A stretch of 26,848 bases of DNA from Discostella pseudostelligera (GCA_036940085.1 JALLBK010000073.1:1-26848); one strand, 5' to 3'; shown: positions 9,378 through 19,908, counted from the stretch's first letter. The notes: generated by a model not told the origin, from the sequence alone. Numbers and translations are program-made.

Positions 9378-9477
9378 CTCCACAACTGAATTGACAAAGT
9401 ATCTAGTAATGTGACCTGTAATCTGTAATGATTGACGCCCGTATTGATCCACATAAAAATAATGATAATTAACATTA

Positions 9478-12400
9478 TCAATCTATCTTCACCTTAATGA
9501 ATAGTGACGCATGCTTCATTGCGCCACTTCGTGCATTATTAGAATCAACCAAGGACACACATCGATAACCTTCTCTAATGCACGAAACAGGCATTGCTGA
9601 AGCTCCGATAAACAGATCCGTTTTCGTGACATAGCAGTGATCATACACTACAAACAAAACCATGGCAACACTCGGGGCTAGACATGAGAATGTCGCCACA
9701 TCTTGCACCCACACAGGATTGAGACCATTCCCCTCGACGATTTGGGTCCTAAACACAGGGGATGGTAGAAGAGCTGCAGGAGATGCATCGTATAATGAAA
9801 CTTTTACAAATGGATTGACAGTGGATGAGGACTTCTTTTCGGACGGTCGAGGAAGGCAGAATCCACTCAAAATTCGGATGCTCAACTGTTTTGGGTGGAC
9901 GATATTCAATGGACTGTCGATTTGACGCGTATCCTCCGCGGCATTGCACAAGTATTCAGGCTTGAGCACATACCCTTGACCTCCATTCTCTCGAAAGCGT
10001 CCGTCGTTCAAAAGCATGAACCTATTTCGAAGAAAATTCATCGATACAAACTGGCAACCCAGTGCCCAGGGCAATATTGGATTGTAATTTCGAGAAGCTG
10101 ATTCAGGAAAAGTTCGTGTGAGGTGGGTTCTGTTAAACTCGACCCATCGCTTCCATTCTTGTTTCCCACGTTCTGCCTTCTCCACGACCTTTGCAATGGG
10201 AACGCTGTGCATGACATAGCTGGGAAGGTCAAAGCTCTTCTCCCAATTTCGATGAAGAGAGCTGTGCAGCGATGTTACTTTAGCCAACGACGATGAGACA
10301 GGCTGGGCTCGTTTCCTCTTCTCCTTGTACCGAGTGGCAAGTTTCAGGGCGGCAGATTTAGAAACAGCCAATTCAACAGCTTGAGCATGAGCTCTCGTCA
10401 ATTCTTCAACTTGATTCCTCAATGCTATTGCGTTCTCACATGTAGTGATAGCCAACAACTCAGCCTGCTGAACAGATTCTTTATGGAGCAGCTCAGCCAT
10501 TGCATCTCTTTCCAGAGTTGCTAGATTCACACAATTCGTCTCGTGAACTTGCTTTGCCTTCGCCGCTTTTTCGAGAGCTTCGTCTTTAGACTCTTTTGCG
10601 CGTTCGTAAACTAGGAAGGCTTCATCACGGATTTCCTGGGCGTGCCGAACATTCTCTTCAAGTGGAGCAACATCTTGAAGCATTTCCGCTTCTTTGGACA
10701 ACTGTTCCGCCTTCTGTCGACTAGCAAAAGCGAGTGTTTTTGCGTCCGCTGCAGCTTTTTCTGCCTCCGCGAGCTGTGTTTCCGTACTCGTCAGAACCGC
10801 ATCGCTACTTTCCACACCTCGTTTCGCATTGACACGCGCTGCCTGTCGAAGATTTGCTGCTTCACGCTCTTCCAAGGCGTGCTCTTCTAATTGATATGCT
10901 ACTGCCATGCTGTGATCTGCTTGTCTCCTAGCGGAAGCAGCAACCTTGGCCTGTAGGTTTGCTTTCCGTTGCAGTTCTTCGATCCGATTTTCTACCTTCC
11001 GAGAGCTTGTTTCCAGCCCCAGCTTGTCGGTCAATGCACGCTCCATTTGACCCATTAGAATTATCCGTTCCTTACTTTTCTGGTCAGCAACAGTGATTGA
11101 ATCCGCTAATGACTGTTCATCATCGAAAGCCGATGCTTTGGCTTCCCTCATTTCATCCCCCAATTTGTCTGCCTGGGCGACGGCGTCATTGGCACGCATT
11201 TGCGCAGCAGTTGCAGCTTCACGGGATATTTTGAGTTTGTTATGTGCTTCAATCAGTTGAGCCTCAATATCATCTTCCAACTTTGTTTCCTTTTCAGCCT
11301 TGATCCTGTCATTCTCTGCATTTGCACGGGCCTTCTTCGCACGGGCTTCCGCTTCACTTGCTCTTTGCTCACTTATCTTGGCCTCAGCATCAGCTGTTCC
11401 TGCCACTGTCTCAGACGATACTGCTTGATTATGCGACCTATCTAACAGTCCCCTTACTGCTACAACTCGTCGTTCGGCATTTTCTGCATACTCTCGATTA
11501 GATCGGGCCTCTGATAGCGCTCGTTCTGCGGCCTCTACCAAATCACGGTTACTCTCGGTCGCAATCCGCAATTCTTCCTTCACTTCTTCAAGAATGGCTT
11601 CCTTTTCGGTAATATCCTCCCGGGCTATCTCAAACAACTCTAACTCACTCTTAGCATAGGTTGCGGCTGCGATAGCGAGCAAATTTGATTCCTCCACAGA
11701 CTCAGCAAATGCTTTGGCGATTTCCATAGCATGATCCGCAGGTTCTTTGACCTTGCCTAACCCATCCGTGCAAAGCTCTACTTCAGTCCCTTCATCTGGC
11801 ATGTTGTCGATATCTTCCTGACGTTTCTTTTTCAGTTCGTCATAGCTCATGTTGATATCCCGAAGAAGAGCATCAGCATGATTCTGTGACAGCTGCGCTC
11901 GGTGCTTTGCGTCGTGTAGCTCATTGTATGCCGCCCTAGACGCAAAGGTTGCTTCGATTGATTCAGATCTAGCAGTCTGAAACAACTGCTCTGCTGTTTG
12001 TTTCTGATCTGGCAGAGGAGATTTTATAGACCCTGTTGAGCTGAAGCCAATTACATTTTCTTTGAGGTCATCCTCAGAATCGTAATCTGTGTCAGTAGGA
12101 GGTACCGAGTCTCTATTTTCGTCATCATAATCATCGTTCAACACCAGAACTTCACCGTTCATCTTCTCAGGCAGTTTGCTCTTTATCACAACTTTACCCC
12201 TCAACTGCGACGGGCTTGGTAGTGAAGTATTCATCTCTTGTTGATCCAGCACGTATAGTAGGTTTTGCTTTCCAAGAATTTCTTTAATATGAGCTGCCAG
12301 CTTTTGTTGAAACGGAATAGAGCAATGGTTTTCAATGAGTAGAACGATAGGATATGAATCAGGCTCCGATTGAAGAAAGTAACTGATTGTGAGGATGACA

Positions 12401-14299
12401 TCAGCAAACGACAAGCCGCCTGAGACACTGGACTTGTTTCCACTACTCTCTGAAAATGAGGTGACTCCAAATCGAACCATGGGTTCACCACCCGATGGGC
12501 CGTCCCAAACATCAAGCTCAATGGCCCTTGCGCCACGGTACAACGCCATAGTATAGGACTGCAAGTCAGTCTTTCCAATATCTGTGCCTGACGCTGTAGT
12601 TCTTCGTAGATATGTGTCATGACTTGTGTTAATCCAATAATTATTCAAGGGTTCGTTCATGTAGCTACAAAATCACGACAACAACTGTGAGTATCAACAA
12701 AATCGAAAAGGCGTTCACGAACTTCAGCAAACATTTCTCACCTGTCTGAGAGCTTCGCCCTTTCAGGGTCAAACACATCATTCGACTCAAGCAACAAATA
12801 TTTCCCGAATGCCTCCCACGTAATGTATTCCCTCTCCCACTCCATGTTCGTTGATCGCTGACCAGTAAGTTGCGACATGGCATCATCCAACTGCGACGAC
12901 ACTCGATGACCATTTAATTGATAGAACAAATCCTTAACATCGTCCAATGTCACGTCGGTCTCCTTCTGCTTCTCATGCATAAATTGGAGGAATGTCACTG
13001 CCGAGATGGCACGAGAGTTGTCGGATTTGCCAGCACTCTGAGATATCCGATTGAAGATGTGTTTTCGAGGATCCTCTTCCACTGACGCCACCTCAAGTCC
13101 TCGCTGCCGTAACACCTCCAAGAGGCGTACCACCTCGAACAATTCCAACCCCCCCTCCGCTTGGGTGTTGGATATTGCCAACGAATCACAAAATGCTCGA
13201 TACATGGTCGTGGCCTCTCCCTTCGTAACTGGGGCATTCCAACGTTTGCACAATGTGACCCAATCGGAACACGAGACCAAACAAGAACTACTCGCCTCCT
13301 GCCCCACCACTAAACTCTTGCCCATGTCCACCAAATGGTATTGAATCAACGCGTAGTCTGGATTAGCACTGGGTTCCTCCTCCATGTAGGACAACAAGTC
13401 TTCTAATGTGCGTGTGAGCATATCAAAGTCCGATTTCGATGGGATGATCAAATCCAATGAATCTTCTCCGGCATCAATGACAGAATGAACCCCCTTACTT
13501 TTTTGCATACTTTTGACTAATTTTTCTTTCGCCGAATCGGACGACGATCGACGGTAGATAATGCTTAGCGACTGTGGAGTGGTATTGGTTAAGCCATCTG
13601 TGACATACTGCTTGTTCCGTGCCTTGACAAATCGTCGTGACTGCTGGCCAAGTTGCATCCGAACCACTCTGCTTAGATCCACCTCCTTTACTGCACCACT
13701 CTCATCGGGTGCACTACTGGCTCCGGTAACTTGTTTCAATAATCCCAATACCCGTCCAGTTTGGGGTAGATGCTTGTGACTGGTAATGTAGATGGCGCGA
13801 TTGTTGGGTGCGATGCCTAGCCGACGTGTTTGTTGTTTCCCATTCTTTACACCAAAAAAAGGCGGAAGAATTAGATGAATGATTGGTGTACCTGACATAG
13901 ACGACGACAACGACAGAAATAAAACAACATTCCTACCTTGGACACTTTAATCACCTCCATACCACCATTGCCATACTCATCCACCACGTCCATTCGCAAA
14001 CTGCGTGGTAATACATATTTTTCAAGGGTATTACCCGAATGTACAGGGGCGTCACCAATTATTTCTCTAGCTCCATTAATTACATCATCATCATTACCAC
14101 CACCATTGGTAGCAGCATGATCACCATCGGCGGCAGAAGAAACATCAGGCGACTTGGTTCTTGATGATGAGGGACCCACGCCGCCACCACCACCTGCTGC
14201 TCCTCCTCTTTTTCCCGCGGGCGAAGAGAAACTTCCTTTTGCCCTATTCAAAAATGCAGATGCTCCACGTGCTATTCGAGGCGGAGTGCGTTGGCTCAT
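9478..14299 (-). CDS. phosphoinositide phospholipase C-like protein, probably inactive, with long coiled-coil X-Y linker
   Basis: Three exons: 14299-13937, 13844-12742 and 12664-9478, giving 1550 aa; introns are 92 bp and 77 bp, both GT-AG, and the phases fit (0, then 2). After a Gly-rich N-terminus, a PH-like domain starts about residue 95 (VIKVSKNGKQQTRR across the first junction). Divergent EF-hand-like helices run to about 488. The X half starts at 491 (MNEPLNNYWINTSHDTYL) and the Y half is about 1280-1405 (NYNPILPWALGCQFVSMNF, NGGQGYVLKP). A C2 domain covers 1408-1550. Between X and Y lie about 600 residues of Ala/Glu-rich coiled coil. Compared with PLC-delta1, His311 is kept (H504), Asn312 is Asp505, calcium ligands Glu341, Asp343 and Glu390 are kept (E538, D540, E600), Lys438 and Lys440 are kept (K650, K652), but His356 is Phe554. 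Loss of that histidine should abolish normal catalysis, so a lipid-binding or scaffold role is likely. Confidence 0.9.
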
Positions 14300-14791
14300 T
14301 GTCGTGTTTTTTTGCGATTGGACACCGGCCTCCTCTTCTATTGCAACCCCAAGAGCGGCTATCGGTAGGATTTATGTTATTGGTGTTGCGTGTTACCGTC
14401 GAATTGATTTCAAAGCAATAATTTCCTTTCTATGGCAAAGATCGGCAAGCAATGATGCGAAAGTCAGTGCCATTTTATGAATGGGCGTCGGAGAAAGATT
14501 CACGTATCTTTGGTCTGTCTTTTCCTTGGTGCATGTTGAAGTAGGAGAACGCCAGCCAGCACAGCCATTTCGAGAAACGAGAAATTAATTTTCATGTACA
14601 TTCTTCAAGTATCTTTTCCACTCTCAAGAGATGCACCCATATTGCATTGCCACGCCTTGTGCTGCAAAATGGCTCCGGGTCCACTAACACCACGGCCACA
14701 GCGGCATTCGCAATAACAATTCGGATCAGTTTACCCCGCCGCCCAATAACTTCACAAAATAGCCGTACAATATACACTACAAAAACACATC
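14300..14791. other. intergenic region between PLC-like and HID1 genes
   Basis: These 492 bp separate divergent start codons. I see no supported gene. Unlike other head-to-head regions in this window, it has no GGCGGGAA box on either strand. Short open frames here are unsupported. Confidence 0.6.
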
Positions 14792-17560
14792 ATGGGAGCA
14801 TCCGCCTCCAAAATCAAATTCCGAGAATCACTCACCGCCCTCACCACCCGCGATGTTTCCTCCACCGATGCGGAATTTTGGGACGAATTATGGAAAATCC
14901 CCTCCTCGTCCGAGGAAGTATTTGAACTATTAACCCCGTCGGCGGCACGGAAATTGCGTGATACGCAATTTGAGAATCTGGCTACATTATTTACTCAGGC
15001 GACTGCTCAATTATGTCAGATTGTGGAAACGCCGTATACTATATACTTTGATCAGGCATTGAATTGCGTGAGGGTATTGACTAGGATATTGCCCTTTTTG
15101 TTAGAACGGGGTGATTTGGGCAAGTCTGATCCGAATGTGGAGATGTTGTGTTGGGGTGGTGGAAATGGTGGCGGCACAAGTGAAGAGGACGAGAGTGCAG
15201 CAGCAGGTGGAAAAAGTGAGCGCCCACGGAGGAAGATGTCGCAAAAGACGAGCAAGAATCCTAGCGAAACTGAAGATGATGAGGGGGGGATTGATGGCGA
15301 CGAAGAAGAAATAGAAGAGGAAGTAGAAAAGGATGGTAGAAGATCCAGTGTTGACGATGACAGTGAACCACTGGCTCTGCTTGTAGTGCACGCGGCCATG
15401 CACATGCTCTTCTTACCTCAATTCACTTGTGAGTTTTATGAAGAGGAACGAAACTCCTACTACAATTATCTCAGCAATAGCAAAAGCGAGGATGTGCACC
15501 ATCATAATCTATCTGGATCAGATGACGACGATGATTACGATGAGGAGGATGATATGGGGGTGGATGAACGTCGAGATAAGGATGCATTAGCTGAGGCTGG
15601 ATTGGCCAAGCAGCGCAAGATACGACGGGGAATTGGTTTGACGCCACGACCTGCCGGCATTGTTTGGGCACCGGGTGTGGGATTTTCATCCGACGGTAAG
15701 TGTCATGTGGGCGTCCTCCCTGCTTCTGCGTCCTCGGCAGCAGCTTTAGCTGCATCGAGAAACAACAACTACCCACCCATTCAACCAGTGAAATTCAACC
15801 CCGAGGCGGCATACACTCGCAAATACGACAAAAATCGCATTGAGGTTCTTCGTCTACTATTATCGGCATGTTCTGATCCGCTCTTTTCTCCCGCCGATGA
15901 GTATAATCCATTAGCTTCTCGTTGGATGGCCGTGGCGGTGGCGGCGGATGCACCCAATGCTCCATGTCTGTTCTACTCACTATTGAACACTGTTATATCG
16001 TATGATCCAAGTAAGACGAACTTTGGACATTTGGGTGATACGCACATCCAGCTTGCCGAGTTGAGTGCCCAGGTATTGTGCGTGCTGCTCGATTGCGGAT
16101 TGAGTGGAAGTCCAGTACCCTACGAAAATCGACGGGGTGAACCGGTAGCATCATTAAAAGATGCCGATGCAGTTGGGTTCAATATCTTTCGGGTACTGCT
16201 GGCACGGATAAACAATGGGAAGGATTTGAACACACTGTATCGAGGATTTGTACGAATTTTACGCAATCTCTTCGAGTGTAAGAGCACGTTGTTGCCCAAT
16301 AGTCAGGCACGGCTCGAGTGTCATCAGGAGTTGTTGATATTGCTGTGGAAGACGCTGGATGAAAATCCATTATTTTTGGATTTCATATTGACACGATGCG
16401 ATGTGTGCGAATTGGTTGTGCCATTGTGCTACTTGATGTATGTTTCACGGAGGGATGGCGCACAGGTCGGGTTGATACATATTTGTACCTTCATTTTGCT
16501 GAAGCTATCTGGAGAGCGGAGCTTTGGAGTTAGTTTGAACAGACCATTCCGTACGAAGCTGCCATGCGATTTGCCACTGTTCTCGGGAAGTCATGCCGAT
16601 TTGGTCACCATTACGTTGCACAAACTGATTGTTAATGGGTCGTACAGGCTCGTGCCGCTCTACTCCTGCTTTTTGACAATCGTGTGCAACTTCAGCCCGT
16701 ATTGGCGGTCGATGAGCTTGGTAACATCCGTGAAATTGGTCAATCTGTTCGAGTTGTTCTCCTCTCCGAAATTCTTGTACTCGAGCGAGAAGGCCTACAA
16801 ACACATTGCTCTCTTATTGGAAATATTCAACAATATCCTTCAATATCAGTACCACGGAAATGAGCACCTCGTGTATGCCCTCGTACGGCGGAAGGATTCC
16901 TTCGGGAGGTTGGCAAGTTTGACGTTACCAAAGGCAATTTATCAATGCGACAAGGCATTTCCAAGTTCCGAGCGACCAGAGTATGACGCAGATTTGGAAG
17001 AGCAGGCGACGCAGGTGACCGCCATGTCGATGGAGGCGGTGGACGAGTCAGGTAAACCCGTAAGGAAGGCAAAGTCGGAAGAGAAGGACGTAGAGCTCAA
17101 TAATTCTTCATTGACTGGAGGCGATGAAGATGACGACGACGACGACGACGCCGACGCCACAAAAGATCCTACAGCTTCGAACGAGAAAGTTCCTGGCCGG
17201 TTCGTCCCCACCGAGGCCTGGATGACTGAACTTCGAGCCAATCTCCCACTCGAGACAATCAATCGTCTATTGCAGCATCTAGTGCCGGTAATCGATGAAA
17301 TGTGTGATCGTGAAAATGGGGTAGTAGACGAAGTTGAAATTCTTGAGGTCTTCAAGGGCATCACCATGGTGGGACTACTGCCCGTTCCGCATGCAATTGT
17401 GATACGGAAGTACCAACCTAATCAGTACACCTCCATCTGGTTCACGGCATTTATGTGGGGTGTGTTATTCTTGAGAAGTCAAAAGCCACCGATCTTCGAT
17501 GGAGAGTGTATTGAGTTGTTCCAAGTTTCGGAGGAGGAAGGCGCAGGTGGCAAAAAATGA
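14792..17560 (+). CDS. HID1: HID1 family protein (Golgi/TGN trafficking)
   Basis: The protein has 922 aa in one exon, with an ATG at 14792. The MGASASKIKFR start matches the family and offers a Gly2 myristoylation signal. The N-terminal block AEFWDELW, the LPNSQARLECHQELLILLWK block, the LSGERSFGVSLNRPF block, the HADLVTITLHKLI block, LLEIFNNILQYQYHGNEHLVYA and the C-terminal LLPVPHAIVIRKYQ...MWGVLFLRSQKPP..F all align in order with animal HID1 and fission yeast Ftp105. Inserts make it longer than the human protein (about 790 aa): acidic stretches near residues 130-200 and 225-265, and an Asp run near 775-785. HID1 is a peripheral membrane protein of the trans-Golgi needed for secretory-granule maturation in animals; the role in a diatom is unknown. 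TVP23, another Golgi protein, follows on the same strand. Confidence 0.95.
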   Translation: MGASASKIKFRESLTALTTRDVSSTDAEFWDELWKIPSSSEEVFELLTPSAARKLRDTQFENLATLFTQATAQLCQIVETPYTIYFDQALNCVRVLTRILPFLLERGDLGKSDPNVEMLCWGGGNGGGTSEEDESAAAGGKSERPRRKMSQKTSKNPSETEDDEGGIDGDEEEIEEEVEKDGRRSSVDDDSEPLALLVVHAAMHMLFLPQFTCEFYEEERNSYYNYLSNSKSEDVHHHNLSGSDDDDDYDEEDDMGVDERRDKDALAEAGLAKQRKIRRGIGLTPRPAGIVWAPGVGFSSDGKCHVGVLPASASSAAALAASRNNNYPPIQPVKFNPEAAYTRKYDKNRIEVLRLLLSACSDPLFSPADEYNPLASRWMAVAVAADAPNAPCLFYSLLNTVISYDPSKTNFGHLGDTHIQLAELSAQVLCVLLDCGLSGSPVPYENRRGEPVASLKDADAVGFNIFRVLLARINNGKDLNTLYRGFVRILRNLFECKSTLLPNSQARLECHQELLILLWKTLDENPLFLDFILTRCDVCELVVPLCYLMYVSRRDGAQVGLIHICTFILLKLSGERSFGVSLNRPFRTKLPCDLPLFSGSHADLVTITLHKLIVNGSYRLVPLYSCFLTIVCNFSPYWRSMSLVTSVKLVNLFELFSSPKFLYSSEKAYKHIALLLEIFNNILQYQYHGNEHLVYALVRRKDSFGRLASLTLPKAIYQCDKAFPSSERPEYDADLEEQATQVTAMSMEAVDESGKPVRKAKSEEKDVELNNSSLTGGDEDDDDDDDADATKDPTASNEKVPGRFVPTEAWMTELRANLPLETINRLLQHLVPVIDEMCDRENGVVDEVEILEVFKGITMVGLLPVPHAIVIRKYQPNQYTSIWFTAFMWGVLFLRSQKPPIFDGECIELFQVSEEEGAGGKK

Positions 17561-17693
17561 GTTTCCAATTCACTGCAACTGTCCTCTCCTCTGGTGTGAT
17601 CAATACGTCATAGAGTGAAGTAATATGTTTCATGTTTAACATTAAGTGGCAGAAACAAACGATTCGTCTTCCTATGAACTCTTTCCAATCGCT

Positions 17694-18800
17694 ATGACTT
17701 TTTCTGAGGCTTTCAGACACTGTAAAGAGGGCTTGAGATCCAAGTCACCTGCACATAGGAATCAATACAAGTCCACGGCCCAACATTTTGCAGCGCTTGC
17801 CGCCATTTTCACCCTCAACCTCAATGTCCATGGTCATGGTCACAGGGTCATGGTCCATGTAGGTCCATGTTCCACAGCGGTCAGCGGTGCGTCGGAAATG
17901 ATGCAACAGAGCAATGGCAATAATGATCCCAACAAGTGGGGTGACGGTCACGATCTTGAATTGGCCACAAGCGTTGATGGGTCAGTCCGCCAAAATGTTC
18001 CCATACCACCCAGAACGAATAGCGTCCTCTCGGGGATGATCAGCAGCAGCAGTGCATCAACAGCATCGTCTCCAAGTACTCCATCGCCGTCAGCCTACAC
18101 GCCCTCCGTTCTTCCGACAGGACTTAATTTCTCACAATCATCCCATCCTATCGCATGTCTCTTTCATATTTTGTTCAAGGGTATCGCATTTGCATTGTAC
18201 ATGTTGGGATCAAAAATGATGGACGAACTAATGGTGACGGTATTGTGCATACTCCTCCTCGCGGCTGATTTTTGGGTGGTGAAGAATATAACTGGTAGAT
18301 TACTCGTGGGGTTACGGTGGTGGAATAAGGTCGATCCTGTGAGTGGGAAAACCAATTGGATATTTGAGAGTGCGGCTCCTGCAATTCCACCGCCAACAAT
18401 ACCTTCTGTCGGGGGAGGAGGCGTCCCAGCACCAGCACCTGCCATGAGGATCAACAATTCATTTGACTCCAAATTTTTCTGGACCGTTCTCTACATAACC
18501 CCAGCGATTTGGTGCCTGCTCTTCCTCTCGGCAATGCTATGGCTTGAATTTCAATGTTTCGTTCTCTTGTCGTGTGCATTAGTGTTAAGTGGAAGCAATG
18601 TCTACGGATATTACAAGTGCAGCGCCGATCAACGAGAACGATGGAACGAGTGGATTAATACTGGAACGCAGATGGGAATGAGTGCCATGATGAATAACTC
18701 TGGAATGTTTGGTTGGGTGAGAAATCGACTGTTTGGGGGTGTTGGACGACAACGAGTTCCGCAACAAGATCCAAATGTTATGTCAGGGACATTTGCATGA
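17694..18800 (+). CDS. TVP23: TVP23/FAM18 family Golgi membrane protein
   Basis: The protein has 368 aa from the ATG at 17694; the true start is uncertain because later in-frame ATGs at 17898 and 17901 would remove about 68 residues that do not resemble the family. The conserved core begins at SHPIACLFHILFKGIAFALY and continues with DFWVVKNITGRLLVGLRWWN, a linker that has a Pro/Gly-rich insert, then FWTVLYITPAIWCLLF and a NVYGYYKCSADQR segment. That gives four hydrophobic segments with the family's arginine/tryptophan-rich motif between pairs. TVP23 proteins sit in late Golgi/TGN membranes with YIP4 and YIP5 partners. The N-terminal Ser/Pro-rich stretch is probably cytosolic. The gene lies close downstream of HID1 on the same strand and is convergent with the next minus-strand gene (80 bp between stops). 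Confidence 0.9.
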   Translation: MTFSEAFRHCKEGLRSKSPAHRNQYKSTAQHFAALAAIFTLNLNVHGHGHRVMVHVGPCSTAVSGASEMMQQSNGNNDPNKWGDGHDLELATSVDGSVRQNVPIPPRTNSVLSGMISSSSASTASSPSTPSPSAYTPSVLPTGLNFSQSSHPIACLFHILFKGIAFALYMLGSKMMDELMVTVLCILLLAADFWVVKNITGRLLVGLRWWNKVDPVSGKTNWIFESAAPAIPPPTIPSVGGGGVPAPAPAMRINNSFDSKFFWTVLYITPAIWCLLFLSAMLWLEFQCFVLLSCALVLSGSNVYGYYKCSADQRERWNEWINTGTQMGMSAMMNNSGMFGWVRNRLFGGVGRQRVPQQDPNVMSGTFA

Positions 18801-18880
18801 AATTGTGTTTAATACCTGTGCAATTATTAAGCAACTGCTTCTGTATTCATTATTCATTCTCATTGTTGCGTAGTCCTTCA

Positions 18881-19027
18881 TCAAATATTCACACCCAATA
18901 ATTCCATAGTGCGATGGAACGAATTCGATAACATTCCACCTTGAACCCCATTATAGGCCAAGTTACCAAAGAAGTAAACCACTACCGCTGCCCAAATGGT
19001 GCTCAAGGCCACCTGCTTTGGAGCCAT
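18881..19027 (-). CDS. single-span membrane microprotein
   Basis: The predicted protein has 48 aa from the ATG at 19027, which has a good context (aaacATGgct). The frame is open for 16 more codons upstream but has no ATG there. Residues 8-24 (LSTIWAAVVVYFFGNLA) form one membrane span; the C-terminal part is short and polar with SFHRTMELL. I do not recognise it. The size and make-up resemble small accessory subunits of respiratory or photosynthetic complexes, but that is only a guess. The stop lies 80 bp from the TVP23 stop on the other strand, and the next minus-strand gene ends 130 bp upstream of this ATG. Confidence 0.5.
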   Translation of the reverse strand: MAPKQVALSTIWAAVVVYFFGNLAYNGVQGGMLSNSFHRTMELLGVNI

Positions 19028-19157
19028 GTTTGCATTAGCACTATGTGTTACCGATGATTCGTACAAAATGAACAAATAAGTCGTTGGAATGTTAGAGTTT
19101 AGAGTTCAGCAAGAAGGAAATATCGTGGCAGATAATAGAGATAAACACACAAACGTA

Positions 19158-19556
19158 CTAGTCTTTCTTATACGCTCCATTCTTCTCTTGCACCTTCTGG
19201 TAGGCCCAATCTTGGGGGTTTTCTAGGAATGCATCCATATTTCCCTGTGCCTCTTTACGGTCACATCCGTCCTGGGCCATATATTTCAGTACTGCTTGAT
19301 CGTAGGTCTCGGCATTGAAGATTCGTTGTAAGAAAGGTTTGGGACCAGCACGGTAGAGTGAGCCAATAGGACCGTAGGATGACCCTTCCATTTCCTCCGG
19401 ATCGTTCGTGAACCATTTGCCGGTGCTCTTGTCGAAGCGTGGGGCCATGGAGAGGCTGCTGCTGGTGGTGCATGTGGGTGCGATAGGTGCAAAGGCGGAA
19501 GTTGAAACAACCGCCGAGAACAATGTTGCGAGTTTGAGTGGAGAGATATTCTGCAT
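19158..19556 (-). CDS. plastid-targeted small protein with SAFAP motif
   Basis: The protein has 132 aa, with an ATG at 19556. Residues 1-21 are a signal peptide (LKLATLFSAVVSTSA) followed at once by FAPIAP. This gives the ASAFAP-type junction where the Phe after cleavage is required for import into diatom and other complex red plastids. A Ser/Thr-rich transit region runs to about residue 36. The mature part, about 95 aa, is soluble-looking and rich in charged and aromatic residues (APRFDKSTGKWFTNDP, GPIGSLYRAGPKPFLQRIF, NPQDWAYQKVQEKNG). It has no membrane span and no motif I can name. A stramenopile-specific thylakoid or photosystem-associated protein is possible but not shown. It shares a head-to-head region with E2F-like boxes with PGAP1. 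Confidence 0.85.
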   Translation of the reverse strand: MQNISPLKLATLFSAVVSTSAFAPIAPTCTTSSSLSMAPRFDKSTGKWFTNDPEEMEGSSYGPIGSLYRAGPKPFLQRIFNAETYDQAVLKYMAQDGCDRKEAQGNMDAFLENPQDWAYQKVQEKNGAYKKD

Positions 19557-19908
19557 TTTCCGCTTTGTCTAGTAGAGGTGATGATGCTCTGCGATTTACG
19601 ATGTGTCGGCGTTCTTGCTCCACTCTATCTATTCGTATAATACTGCTGTAACATCTTCCGTCGGCGGCCATGGTCAAGCTGAAAAGGCTGACGTGTCGCG
19701 ATGGTGAGCGGTGGCCGAAGATTTGGCGGGAAAGAGAAAGATCCAAAAGATCCAAATTCTTTCCCGCCAATTTTAATTCAAGTTCACTGGGAGGGTACAA
19801 TATCGTATTTGGCGGAAAAGTTCCGCCGCCGATCGAAGCTTCCGCAACCGCAACACCATAGCAGCACATCAACATCACTACTACTACTTTACACCAGCAT
19901 CGCATGCG
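19557..19908. promoter_or_regulatory. shared promoter region of plastid protein and PGAP1, E2F-like boxes
   Basis: Two full boxes face each other: ATTTGGCGGGAAAG at 19721-19734 and TTTCCCGCCAATTTT at 19760-19774. A weaker ATTTGGCGGAAAAG at 19807-19820 runs directly into TTCCGCCG. The PGAP1 ATG is at 19909, so the boxes lie 90-190 bp upstream of it. Function as E2F/DP sites is inferred. Open frames crossing this region on both strands look like chance. Confidence 0.6.

Noticed and set aside
9219..9452. 78-codon minus-strand open frame near the PLC 3' end
   Set aside because: It begins with GTG and lies antisense to the proposed exon 2 of the 8761 gene; its openness probably reflects that coding exon.
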